From an uncultured Bacilli bacterium (GTDB taxonomy: Bacteria; Bacillota_I; Bacilli_A; RFN20; CAG-449), in assembly GCA_947593895.1 (NCBI GenBank), contig CANQDY010000005.1:1-19940 (forward strand): a DNA stretch of 19,940 nt, read 5' to 3'. Every line of letters begins with the position of its first letter. Position 1 is the first letter of the stretch. A program made the position numbers and the translations under genes. Shown here one piece after another: positions 1 through 6,596 of the stretch. Below the pieces are notes generated by a model that was not told the DNA's origin, did no database searches, and worked only from the letters and a program-made list of their open reading frames with translations.

Positions 1-484
1 CAGATGTACCTGCTGCACGACACATTTGTCCGCCTTTACCTGGTTGTAATTCAATATTATGAATAAATGTACCTTCTGGGATATTTCTTACTTCCAAAGC
101 ATTTCCAACCTTGATATCAACTGATTCACCAGAAATGATTTTGTCTCCAACTTTAATTGTTTGTGGAGCAATAATATATCTTTTTTCTCCATCAATATAA
201 TTGATTAAACAGATATTTGCATTTCTGTTTGGGTCATATTCGATTGTTGCGACATTTCCAACAATGCCATCTTTGTTTCTCTTGAAATCAATAATACGAT
301 ATTTTCTCTTATTTCCACCACCAATGTGACGGCAAGTAATCATACCAGTATTGTTACGACCACCTGTATTTTTGATGGATACTAACAAACTTTTTTCAGG
401 AGTAGATGTTGTAATTTCACTAAATGTTGAATTTGTCATATGGCGACGACTTGGGGTCGTTGGCTTATAACTTTTTATTGACAT
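1..484 (-). CDS. rplB: 50S ribosomal protein L2 (partial, N-terminal part)
   Basis: The first 161 codons of L2 are present and the gene runs off the left edge of the window. L2 binds 23S rRNA near the peptidyl transferase centre and is needed for subunit joining. The ATG at 482-484 begins MSIKSYKPTTPSRRHMT, the usual L2 start, and conserved stretches such as NTGGRNNTG, RHIGGGNKR and QPGKGGQ follow, the last near residue 150. A GGAGAAAAA ribosome binding site lies directly upstream. It is the fifth gene of the S10 operon here, 56 nt after rplW, the standard position. The catalytic-centre histidine region lies beyond the window and cannot be judged. Confidence 0.97.
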   Translation of the reverse strand, partial: MSIKSYKPTTPSRRHMTNSTFSEITTSTPEKSLLVSIKNTGGRNNTGMITCRHIGGGNKRKYRIIDFKRNKDGIVGNVATIEYDPNRNANICLINYIDGEKRYIIAPQTIKVGDKIISGESVDIKVGNALEVRNIPEGTFIHNIELQPGKGGQMCRAAGTS

Positions 485-540
485 AATTTTTTTCTCCTAT
501 ATTTCCTAAATTAAATATAACTCTAAATCCTTATACAAGA

Positions 541-888
541 TTATTCGCTATACATATTGATTTTATCTTCTGGGCTAATAGTGATAATGGCCTTTTTGTA
601 TCCGCTAACTTTGCCATCATAACGACCAACTCTCTTTGCCTTTGGAAGAACATTAATAATTTTTACATCAACAACTTTTACATTGAAGATTTGTTCAACT
701 GCTAACTTAACTTGAGTCTTATTAGCGGTAGATTTTACTTTTAATGTAACTTTATTTTGCTCTTGTTGCATCTTCATTGTTTTTTCAGTAACAATTGGAG
801 CAATTAAGACATCGAAGCTCTCAATACTTGGAGCTGCAAATTTTCTTTCTTCGACTACTTCAGTCTCTTTTTTCTTTGCTCTTGCCAT
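541..888 (-). CDS. rplW: 50S ribosomal protein L23, with N-terminal extension
   Basis: L23 binds 23S rRNA domain III at the exit of the peptide tunnel and is the docking site for trigger factor and SRP. The family core starts near residue 26 with DVLIAPIVTEKTM, which includes the V(S/T)EK segment whose glutamate contacts trigger factor in E. coli. RVGRYDGKVSGYKKAIITI closes the fold. At 115 aa it is about 15-20 residues longer than common bacterial L23, because of a charged N-terminal tail (MARAKKKETEVVEERK). The start is well supported: the ATG overlaps the rplD stop as TAATG, with GGAGG at a 9-nt distance. The tail is therefore probably real rather than a wrong start. Confidence 0.96.
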   Translation of the reverse strand: MARAKKKETEVVEERKFAAPSIESFDVLIAPIVTEKTMKMQQEQNKVTLKVKSTANKTQVKLAVEQIFNVKVVDVKIINVLPKAKRVGRYDGKVSGYKKAIITISPEDKINMYSE

Positions 889-1526
889 TATTTGAGACCT
901 CCTTCAACTACTTTAATCGAATCAGATGTGAATAATAAACTATCTGTATTCATAATGTCATATACGCTGAGATTATTTGTTGTTGTAACAATTACACCAG
1001 GTAAATTTCTTGCACTTAAAACAAATGAATCATTTTCTTTATCAAGAACAACTAATGTTTTCTTCTTAGCGTTTAATTTTGTAAGCATTTCGACAATTGC
1101 TTTGGTTTTTACCTCGACTAAATCTAAATTATCAACAACAATAATATCTTTATCATTAGCCTTTTGAGTTAAAGCTGATTTAACTGCTAAAGCATGAGCT
1201 TTCTTATTCATAGATAATTTGTAATTTTGATTTCCTGTTGGGCCAAAGACAATTCCACCATGTCTCCATACTGGAGAACGTGATGATCCAGCTCTTGCTC
1301 TACCAGTACCCTTTTGTCTCCATGGTTTCTTTCCGCCACCAGATACTTCAGCTCTGGTTAATGTTTTAGCAGTTGCTTGACGCATATTGGCTTGGTAGAC
1401 TTGGACGGCGTCGAACATGACTTGTTCGTTAACTTCAACACCAAACACTTCGGCGCTGACACTGACTTTTCCAGTTTCTTCACCAGCTTGGTTTAAAACT
1501 TTTAAGTTGATTTTCTTTGCTGCCAT
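888..1526 (-). CDS. rplD: 50S ribosomal protein L4
   Basis: L4 is a 23S rRNA binding protein with a long loop lining the peptide exit tunnel. In gamma-proteobacteria it also represses the S10 operon. The sequence has 212 aa, about family length. The basic tunnel loop is clear at residues 62-87 (GGGKKPWRQKGTGRARAGSS), followed by SPVWRHGGIVFGP. The C-terminal Rossmann-like part (LVVLDKENDSFVLSARNL, then DIMNTDSLLFTSDSIKVVE) is complete. AGGAGGG at 1534-1540 precedes the ATG. The stop overlaps the rplW start by one base, so translation of the two is probably coupled. Whether L4 feeds back on the leader at 2573-2771 in this organism is open. Confidence 0.97.
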   Translation of the reverse strand: MAAKKINLKVLNQAGEETGKVSVSAEVFGVEVNEQVMFDAVQVYQANMRQATAKTLTRAEVSGGGKKPWRQKGTGRARAGSSRSPVWRHGGIVFGPTGNQNYKLSMNKKAHALAVKSALTQKANDKDIIVVDNLDLVEVKTKAIVEMLTKLNAKKKTLVVLDKENDSFVLSARNLPGVIVTTTNNLSVYDIMNTDSLLFTSDSIKVVEGGLK

Positions 1527-1540
1527 GTTTTTTCCCTCCT

Positions 1541-2243
1541 TTATTTAGTTTCATCAGCAACTACTTCGCTAACAGCTGGGGTATAGTTGACTAATGGTTT
1601 AACTATTGTTTTTGTTCCTTTTTGAGCTTTAACAGCTGTTCTTAAAGTAACAATTGATTTTTTTGGTCCTGGAATTGCTCCTTTAACTAAGATAGCGTTA
1701 TTTGTTGGATCAACTGCAACAACTAATAAATTAAGAATTGTTGCGGTAGTATTTCCATGGTGTCCAGCCATCTTCTTTCATAATTCCACGATTGTAACGT
1801 CCGTTAGTAGCCATAGAACCAGGTTTTCTGTGATATCCTGATCCATGTCCTTTAGGTCCGATGACATAGCCATAACGTTTGATTGCGCCAGCAAATCCTT
1901 TACCTTTGCTAGTTCCAGTAACATCGATAATATCTCCAGCTTTAAAAATATCACATTTGATTTCATCACCGACACTGTATTTCATTTCATCGCCATGTAA
2001 TTCGATTAGTTCATACTTTGGTGTAACACCAGCTTTTTTGAAAATTCCTAATTCTGCTTTGTTACAGCGACTTTCTTTTTTATCTTCGTAACCTACTTGG
2101 ACAGCTTCATAGCCATCTTTTTCATTAGTTTTTACTTGTGTTACAACATTTGGTAAAACTTCCACAACAGTTACAGGATACATTGTGCCATCTTCCGCGA
2201 AGACTTGGGTCATTCCCATTTTTCTTCCTACAATTGATTTCAT
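1541..2243 (-). CDS. rplC: 50S ribosomal protein L3, reading frame broken by one extra base
   Basis: L3 is an early-assembling 23S rRNA binding protein needed for peptidyl transferase centre formation. The N-terminal frame begins at ATG 2243 (MKSIVGRKMGMTQVF, typical) and runs through GYHRKPGSMATNGRYNRGIM. It then leaves the family pattern and ends at a TAA at 1731. The true C-terminal part lies in another frame, 1541 to about 1777: KKMAGHHGN, then AVDPTNNAILVKGAIPGPKK, exactly the missing L3 domain. The interval is 703 nt, one more than a multiple of three. Removing one A from the AAA near 1777-1782 gives a continuous RGIMKKMAGHHGN join and a 233-residue protein of normal length. Since L3 is essential, a sequencing or assembly insertion is most likely; a recent mutation or programmed +1 shift is less likely. 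Confidence 0.9.
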
Positions 2244-2260
2244 ATTGGTTTCCTGCCTTC

Positions 2261-2572
2261 CTATAATTTAATTTCGATATCAACACCAGCAGGTAAATCC
2301 ATGTGGGTCAATGCATCGATTGTTTGTTTTGTTGGATTAACTATATCCAATAACCTTTTGTGAGTTCTGATTTCAAATTGCTCACGAGCATCTTTATATT
2401 TGTGAACTGCACGAAGGATTGTATAGACCTGTTTCTCTGTTGGTAGAGGGATTGGTCCGACTACTTTTGCTCCTGAGTTATTTGCTGCAAGAACAATTTT
2501 TTCAACTGACAAGTCCAAGATTTTGTGATCGTAAGCTTTTAATCTTACTCTGATCTTTTTACTTTTTGCCAT
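2261..2572 (-). CDS. rpsJ: 30S ribosomal protein S10
   Basis: S10 is a 30S head protein that in many bacteria also acts as NusE, pairing with NusB in transcription antitermination. The 103-aa sequence matches family length and motifs: IRVRLKAYDHKILD at the N-terminus, GPIPLPTEKQVYTILR in the middle, and the long loop region EQFEIRTHKRLLDI before the conserved end LPAGVDIEIKL. The stop is TAG. It is the first gene of the operon; rplC starts 17 nt downstream. A consensus AGGAGG at 2583-2588 lies ahead of the ATG, directly next to a stable hairpin (2590-2609) that could control access to it. Confidence 0.98.
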   Translation of the reverse strand: MAKSKKIRVRLKAYDHKILDLSVEKIVLAANNSGAKVVGPIPLPTEKQVYTILRAVHKYKDAREQFEIRTHKRLLDIVNPTKQTIDALTHMDLPAGVDIEIKL

Positions 2573-2771
2573 TTCTTCTATTCCTCCTAAGTCTAAATCT
2601 AGCTAGACTATCCGCTCCGTTAGAGTTACCTGAACTTTTGAAGTTTCGTTATTATGATAACGGCTGTCGGTGTTCAGCAATCTCTCACATCTACACGGTC
2701 ATCTTTAAAAAGACTCGACTGCTCTATTCTACTAGATTAGAAATCTTAAATCAACAAATTTTTTTAAAAAT
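2573..2771 (-). promoter_or_regulatory. Structured 5' leader of the S10 operon (candidate autoregulatory RNA)
   Basis: About 200 nt lie between the inferred transcription start and rpsJ, and this stretch is visibly richer in G and C than other spacers. On the transcript I see a perfect 6-bp hairpin with arms at 2647-2652 and 2657-2662 (CGUUAU/AUAACG), an AACUU/AAGUU hairpin just after it, GCUG/CAGC near 2664-2680, and a perfect 6-bp hairpin at 2590-2609 (AGUCUA/UAGACU) abutting the Shine-Dalgarno sequence. CCGUUA (about 2658-2663) can also pair with UAACGG near 2616-2622, which would exclude the local hairpin. This arrangement fits a ribosomal-protein-controlled leader. That role is inference from position and folding, and I cannot match it to a named RNA family. 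Confidence 0.55.
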
Positions 2772-2777
2772 TTATAT

Positions 2778-2806
2778 ATTTTATATATAGAGAAAAAAAT
2801 TGACAT
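2778..2806 (-). promoter_or_regulatory. Candidate sigma-A promoter of the S10 operon
   Basis: On the minus strand ATGTCA (2801-2806, 4/6 to the -35 consensus), a 17-nt spacer and TAAAAT (2778-2783, 5/6 to the -10 consensus) fit a vegetative promoter, giving a start near 2771. The TATATATAA just upstream offers an alternative -10 with shorter spacing. The DNA from 2807 to 3006 upstream of it is AT-rich and shows nothing further that I can support. Confidence 0.5.
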
Positions 2807-3006
2807 TTTATTGATAACATGTTTTCGCGTTTCACTAGTACTCTTAAAATTGTCTATAAAAATATTTCAATTGTATCCCCATCTTGTTTTACTAAATATT
2901 TATTTACAAAAATAAATTTATAATAATAAATTTACATAAAAAATTTCACATTATTACACTATGTCAATTGATTACTTTTATAGCAATCTCAAAAAAATTG
3001 TCAGTC

Positions 3007-3031
3007 AAAAAAAATGGCTAATTGCCATTTT
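3007..3031 (-). terminator. Rho-independent terminator after the DUF2188 gene
   Basis: A perfect 8-bp stem (3011-3018 with 3024-3031, AAAATGGC/GCCATTTT) with a 5-nt loop is followed on the minus strand by a run of eight T (3014-3007). The stem begins inside the stop codon of the gene. Confidence 0.85.
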
Positions 3032-3240
3032 TATTGTTTTCTAATTTTTCCGTCTAATCCATGAAGAAGAACATAACTTCCATCATCTTTATTCGCACAT
3101 AACTTTTTAGCGTAATCCAATGCTTCTTTTTGCGTTGGAAAAATTTTAATTACTTTAGATGAACCTTGAATAAAAACTTTCCATTCTCTCCCAGTTTTGT
3201 CGTCATCTCTTTTTGAAACGTGATATGCTGTTCCCGCCAT
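3031..3240 (-). CDS. DUF2188 family small protein
   Basis: A 69-aa protein of unknown function. The pattern matches the DUF2188 family: YHVSKRDDDKTGREWKVFI near the start (typical Y/HV...W.V), then FPTQKEALDYAKKL and a C-terminal LLHGLDGKIRKQ, the usual I.HG.DGKI.. ending. It has no membrane segment or signal peptide and should be cytoplasmic. The start is supported by AAGGAG before the ATG. It is a single-gene unit with its own promoter (3267-3295) and terminator (3007-3031). The neighbouring S10 and queuosine operons give no functional clue. Confidence 0.85.
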   Translation of the reverse strand: MAGTAYHVSKRDDDKTGREWKVFIQGSSKVIKIFPTQKEALDYAKKLCANKDDGSYVLLHGLDGKIRKQ

Positions 3241-3266
3241 AATTATCTCCTTTTTAATATATTATT

Positions 3267-3295
3267 AGTATAATAATTTTTAAAAACTCATTCAA
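3267..3295 (-). promoter_or_regulatory. Sigma-A promoter of the DUF2188 gene
   Basis: On the minus strand TTGAAT (3290-3295, 4/6) and TATACT (3267-3272, 5/6) are separated by exactly 17 nt, placing the start about 20 nt before the gene. This is one of the best promoter matches in the window. Confidence 0.65.
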
Positions 3296-3753
3296 TAAAT
3301 ATATTAAAATTATAACTTAATTCGACAAAATTTTAGCACATACTATTTCATTTTTTTACTATAATAATCTATTTTTTTATTTCTTATTTATATAAATTGT
3401 TATTTAAAGTAGTTCTTTATTTGATAGTAATTAAATAAAAGCTATTGAGGAATATCCATCAATAACAAATATTATTAAAATTAAACAAATAAAATACTTT
3501 ATTGTAGTAATATCAACATTATTTTAAATAAGTTAGTAATTATAGGTAAAAATTATCTTTACAAATAATTAAACCATCGATGAAAATATCTCACATAATA
3601 CAAAATAACTGACAATAACAATAGCACATTACTAGAAACACTAATTTCCACTAAATATCGCTTTAACAAATCAATTTTCAACAGATAAATTTAATTATTA
3701 TTTATATTTCAATATTATAAATTTCTATATAGATAGTTTTATTTATTTTAAAT
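3296..3753. other. Gene-free AT-rich spacer
   Basis: About 460 bp between the queH stop and the DUF2188 promoter. It has no open frame of convincing length, no strong hairpin with a T-run, and no repeat that I recognise. Stops are dense in all frames. It is ordinary intergenic DNA as far as can be seen, although unusually long for this compact region. Confidence 0.6.
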
Positions 3754-4413
3754 TTACTTTGAGCAATTGACTTTAGATTGTTTGATTAAAAATTTTTCAT
3801 AAGAAATCTTACAACCACAGTAAAGTTGATTATATAATCTATACTCTTTTCTAAGTTCTTGGGAACGATCAATTCCTTTTTTCTTCTTAAAATCTGAATA
3901 AAAATATTTCGTTGAATATTTGCTTGATAATTCTTTGCCTATTTGATTTAAAATTTGCGAATTCTTTTGTCTGGAAATTGTCATTACCGTAGTAAAATAA
4001 TCAAAATGATTCTCATTAGCAAATTTATACGCCCTATCCATTCTTAAACGATAACACATCTGACATCTTTGTTGTCCTTCTTCTTGATTATAATAATGAT
4101 AAAATACTTCATTATATTTTTCATTATCATATTCAAATTCAATTAATTTAACATTTTGATTATTATTGCTATTAAATATTGTAATATACTTTTTTAGTTC
4201 ATTTAGACGCTTTAAATATTCATCTTTTGGATAAATATTAGGATTAGAATATAAAATCGTCACCTCAAAAATTGGAGTTAAAAATTCTAGAGGAAAAGTT
4301 GAACAAGGCGCACAGCAAGCATGTAAAGCAAGTGTTGGTCTTTTGCCATCCCTTTTAATCTTATCGATTTCAATTTGACTTAATTGATAATAATTTTTAA
4401 TGTTTGTTTCCAT
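3754..4413 (-). CDS. queH: Epoxyqueuosine reductase QueH (DUF208)
   Basis: QueH reduces epoxyqueuosine to queuosine at tRNA position 34, the last step of the pathway, as a cobalamin-independent replacement of QueG. The family cysteines are all visible: HACCAPC near residues 31-37, CQMCYRLR in the middle and YCGC near the C-terminus, which carry the iron-sulfur/metal site. The SRQKNSQILNQIG stretch is also typical. I start at ATG 4411-4413 (219 aa). A TTG seven codons upstream (4434) is in frame, but it overlaps the GGAG that would serve as ribosome binding site. The gene overlaps the queA 3' end by 17 bp, so it is in one operon with the two preceding queuosine steps, which supports the assignment strongly. 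Confidence 0.93.
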   Translation of the reverse strand: METNIKNYYQLSQIEIDKIKRDGKRPTLALHACCAPCSTFPLEFLTPIFEVTILYSNPNIYPKDEYLKRLNELKKYITIFNSNNNQNVKLIEFEYDNEKYNEVFYHYYNQEEGQQRCQMCYRLRMDRAYKFANENHFDYFTTVMTISRQKNSQILNQIGKELSSKYSTKYFYSDFKKKKGIDRSQELRKEYRLYNQLYCGCKISYEKFLIKQSKVNCSK

Positions 4414-5452
4414 AAATAAACATACTATCTCCAAAAGAGAAAAAACGATATTTTTCTTTTATTGCCTCCTGATATGATTTTAGTATAAATTCTCTTCCTG
4501 CAAAAGCAGAAACAAGCATAATCAAAGTAGACTTTGGCAAATGGAAATTAGTAATCAAACCATCAATTGCTTTAAATTTATATCCAGGATAAATAAATAT
4601 CGAAGTAGCTTCATGAGTTGGAACAAACTTTCCATATTTTGTTATGCATGATTCTAGTGTTCTAGTAGAAGTAGTTCCAACAGAAATAATTCTTCTCCCC
4701 TCAGCCTTTGCCTTATTTAATCTATCTGCAGCTTCTTCAGAAATCTCATAAACTTCACTATGCATATGATGCTCAAGAATATTGTTAACCTTAACTGGTC
4801 TAAATGTTCCCAGTCCAATATGTAAAGTTACATCAATTACTTCAACACCCTTTGCTTTGATTTTTTCAAATAACTCTTCAGTAAAGTGAAATCCCGCTGT
4901 TGGTGCAGCAGCAGAGCCTTCAATTTTTGCATAAACCGTCTGGTAACGAGAATTATCTTCACATTGAGTATGAATATATGGTGGCAAAGGCATCTTACCT
5001 AATACATCTAGAATTTCAAAAAGAATACCATTATAAATTAATTTCATTATTCTAATTCCTTCGTCTTTTACTTCAATACATTTTGCTTTTAAACGACCAT
5101 CTCCAAAAAAAATAATTGTGTCTAATTTAATGACTTTAGCATTACCACATAAACATTCCCAAACATTTTCACCTAAATCTTTTAATAATAAAACTTCAAC
5201 ATGGGCATGCGTTTCTTCTTTTTCACCAATTAATCTTGCTGGAATAACTTTCGAGTTATTTCTAACTAATACATCCCCTTTATTTAAATAGTCTAGAATA
5301 TCATAAAAATAATGATGCATTATCGTTTTATCATCTTTATTTAATATCATCAATCGAGAATGATCACGTTTTTTTTCTGGAGTTTGTGCAATTAATTTCT
5401 CTGGCAAATCAAAATCATAATAATTAATATCAGTAATAGAGTTACTTTCCAT
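4397..5452 (-). CDS. queA: S-adenosylmethionine:tRNA ribosyltransferase-isomerase QueA
   Basis: QueA transfers and isomerises the ribosyl part of SAM onto 7-aminomethyl-7-deazaguanine in tRNA, giving epoxyqueuosine. At 351 aa it has family length. Recognised blocks, in order: FDLPEKLIAQTP at the N-terminus, DVLVRNNSKVIPARL, then SAAAPTAGFHFTEEL near residue 190, TLHIGLGTFRPV, VGTTSTRTLES and, at the end, NFHLPKSTLIMLVSAFAG. The ATG lies one base after the tgt stop, with AGAGG upstream, and queH overlaps its 3' end. The order tgt-queA-queH on one transcript follows the reaction order. Confidence 0.97.
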   Translation of the reverse strand: MESNSITDINYYDFDLPEKLIAQTPEKKRDHSRLMILNKDDKTIMHHYFYDILDYLNKGDVLVRNNSKVIPARLIGEKEETHAHVEVLLLKDLGENVWECLCGNAKVIKLDTIIFFGDGRLKAKCIEVKDEGIRIMKLIYNGILFEILDVLGKMPLPPYIHTQCEDNSRYQTVYAKIEGSAAAPTAGFHFTEELFEKIKAKGVEVIDVTLHIGLGTFRPVKVNNILEHHMHSEVYEISEEAADRLNKAKAEGRRIISVGTTSTRTLESCITKYGKFVPTHEATSIFIYPGYKFKAIDGLITNFHLPKSTLIMLVSAFAGREFILKSYQEAIKEKYRFFSFGDSMFIYGNKH

Positions 5453-5453
5453 T

Positions 5454-6581
5454 TTAAAAACCTCTTTCGTCGTTAAATTTATTTAGAAAATTCCTCTTAA
5501 ATTCCACAAAACTATCTTCTTTAATTGCCTCTCGGGCTTCTTCCATCATATGGATTAAAAAACGAATATTGTGGATTGATAAAAGTCTTTTGCCAAATAT
5601 CTCATCACATTTATATAAGTGCCTTAAATATGCTTTTGTATAATTCTTACAACAATAACAATCACATTCATCATCTAAAGGAGTAAAATCTCTTTCATAT
5701 TTCTTATCTCGGATATTCACTCTACCTTTTGAAGTCATAAGTGCTCCATGACGAGCAATTCTAGTTGGTAAAACACAATCAAACATGTCAACACCTTTTT
5801 CAATTCCGTCAAGAATTTCATCAACCGAACCAACCCCCATTAAATAACGTGGCTTATCTTCCGGCAAGTAGGAAACCGCATAACCAACCATTTTATACAT
5901 AACATCTTTAGGTTCACCAATCGAAGTTCCTCCGATAGAATAACCATCAAAATCCATTTTGACCAATTCCTTCGCACAATACTCTCTTAAATCTTTAAAC
6001 TCTCCACCCTGAACAATTCCAAATAATGCCTGATCCTCTTTTGTATGGGCAATCTTTCCTCTTTTTGCCCAACGAAGCGTTCTATCAACTGAATTTTTCA
6101 TATATTCATGTGTAACTGGATAAGGGCAACATTCATCAAATGACATAGCAATATCTGCGCCTAATTTTTCTTCAATTTCAATTGCTCTTTCTGGAGAAAT
6201 AAAAAGTTTAGCACCATTTAAATGGTTTTTAAAGGTAACTCCTTCTTCAGTAATTTGACGATTATCAGCTAGAGAAAAAACCTGAAATCCTCCTGAATCA
6301 GTTAGAATTGGTCCTGGATAATTCATAAATTTATGAAGTCCACCTGCTTCATTTACTATATCTTCACCGGGACGAAGTGACAAGTGATAAGTATTTGCTA
6401 AAATCACTCCAGCGCCACATTGTTTCAATTCCTCAGGAGATAAAGTTTTAACTGTTGCTAAAGTTCCTACTGGCATAAACATTGGAACTTCAACATCACC
6501 ATGATTAGTGTGTAAAATCCCATATCTTGCTTTTGAATTTTTATCAACATGTTTAATTTCCAAAGAAAATCCTTTAGCCAT
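5454..6581 (-). CDS. tgt: tRNA-guanine transglycosylase
   Basis: Tgt swaps guanine 34 of Asn, Asp, His and Tyr tRNAs for preQ1, starting queuosine assembly on tRNA. The 375-aa protein is complete. The general base is D95 in ILTDSGGFQVFS, the nucleophile D268 in DCVLPTRIARHG, and the zinc site is C306, C308, C311 and H337, with the spacing of characterised bacterial enzymes. FGIVQGG and GYSIGGTSIGEP are also conserved. GGAGAGATCAA precedes the ATG. The gene is 15 bp behind the membrane glycosyltransferase and directly before queA. No preQ1 synthesis genes (queC, queD, queE, queF) lie in the window, so whether the cell makes or salvages preQ1 is unknown. Confidence 0.98.
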   Translation of the reverse strand: MAKGFSLEIKHVDKNSKARYGILHTNHGDVEVPMFMPVGTLATVKTLSPEELKQCGAGVILANTYHLSLRPGEDIVNEAGGLHKFMNYPGPILTDSGGFQVFSLADNRQITEEGVTFKNHLNGAKLFISPERAIEIEEKLGADIAMSFDECCPYPVTHEYMKNSVDRTLRWAKRGKIAHTKEDQALFGIVQGGEFKDLREYCAKELVKMDFDGYSIGGTSIGEPKDVMYKMVGYAVSYLPEDKPRYLMGVGSVDEILDGIEKGVDMFDCVLPTRIARHGALMTSKGRVNIRDKKYERDFTPLDDECDCYCCKNYTKAYLRHLYKCDEIFGKRLLSIHNIRFLIHMMEEAREAIKEDSFVEFKRNFLNKFNDERGF

Positions 6582-6596
6582 TTGATCTCTCCATTT

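Noticed and set aside
892..1167. Open frame on the plus strand inside rplD
   Set aside because: Antisense shadow of a well-conserved ribosomal protein gene, without initiation signals. Other antisense frames within rplC, ktrB, the flavoprotein and the reductase genes were dropped for the same reason.
1541..1771. Independent small gene beginning at the ATG at 1769-1771
   Set aside because: Its product is precisely the missing C-terminal part of L3, so it is the continuation of a frameshifted rplC rather than a separate gene.
2573..2771. T-box or tRNA-like element in the S10 leader
   Set aside because: The leader has no T-box sequence (TGGNACCGCG-like) and no terminator/antiterminator before rpsJ, and no cloverleaf can be drawn. 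A ribosomal protein leader is the better guess.
2566..2790. Open frame on the plus strand over the S10 leader
   Set aside because: It is antisense to the rpsJ start, leader and promoter, has no ribosome binding site, and its translation looks like random AT-rich sequence.
3296..3753. Possible small RNA or short gene in the long spacer after queH
   Set aside because: No promoter-terminator pair, GC-richer block, stable stem or ribosome binding site with a usable frame could be found.
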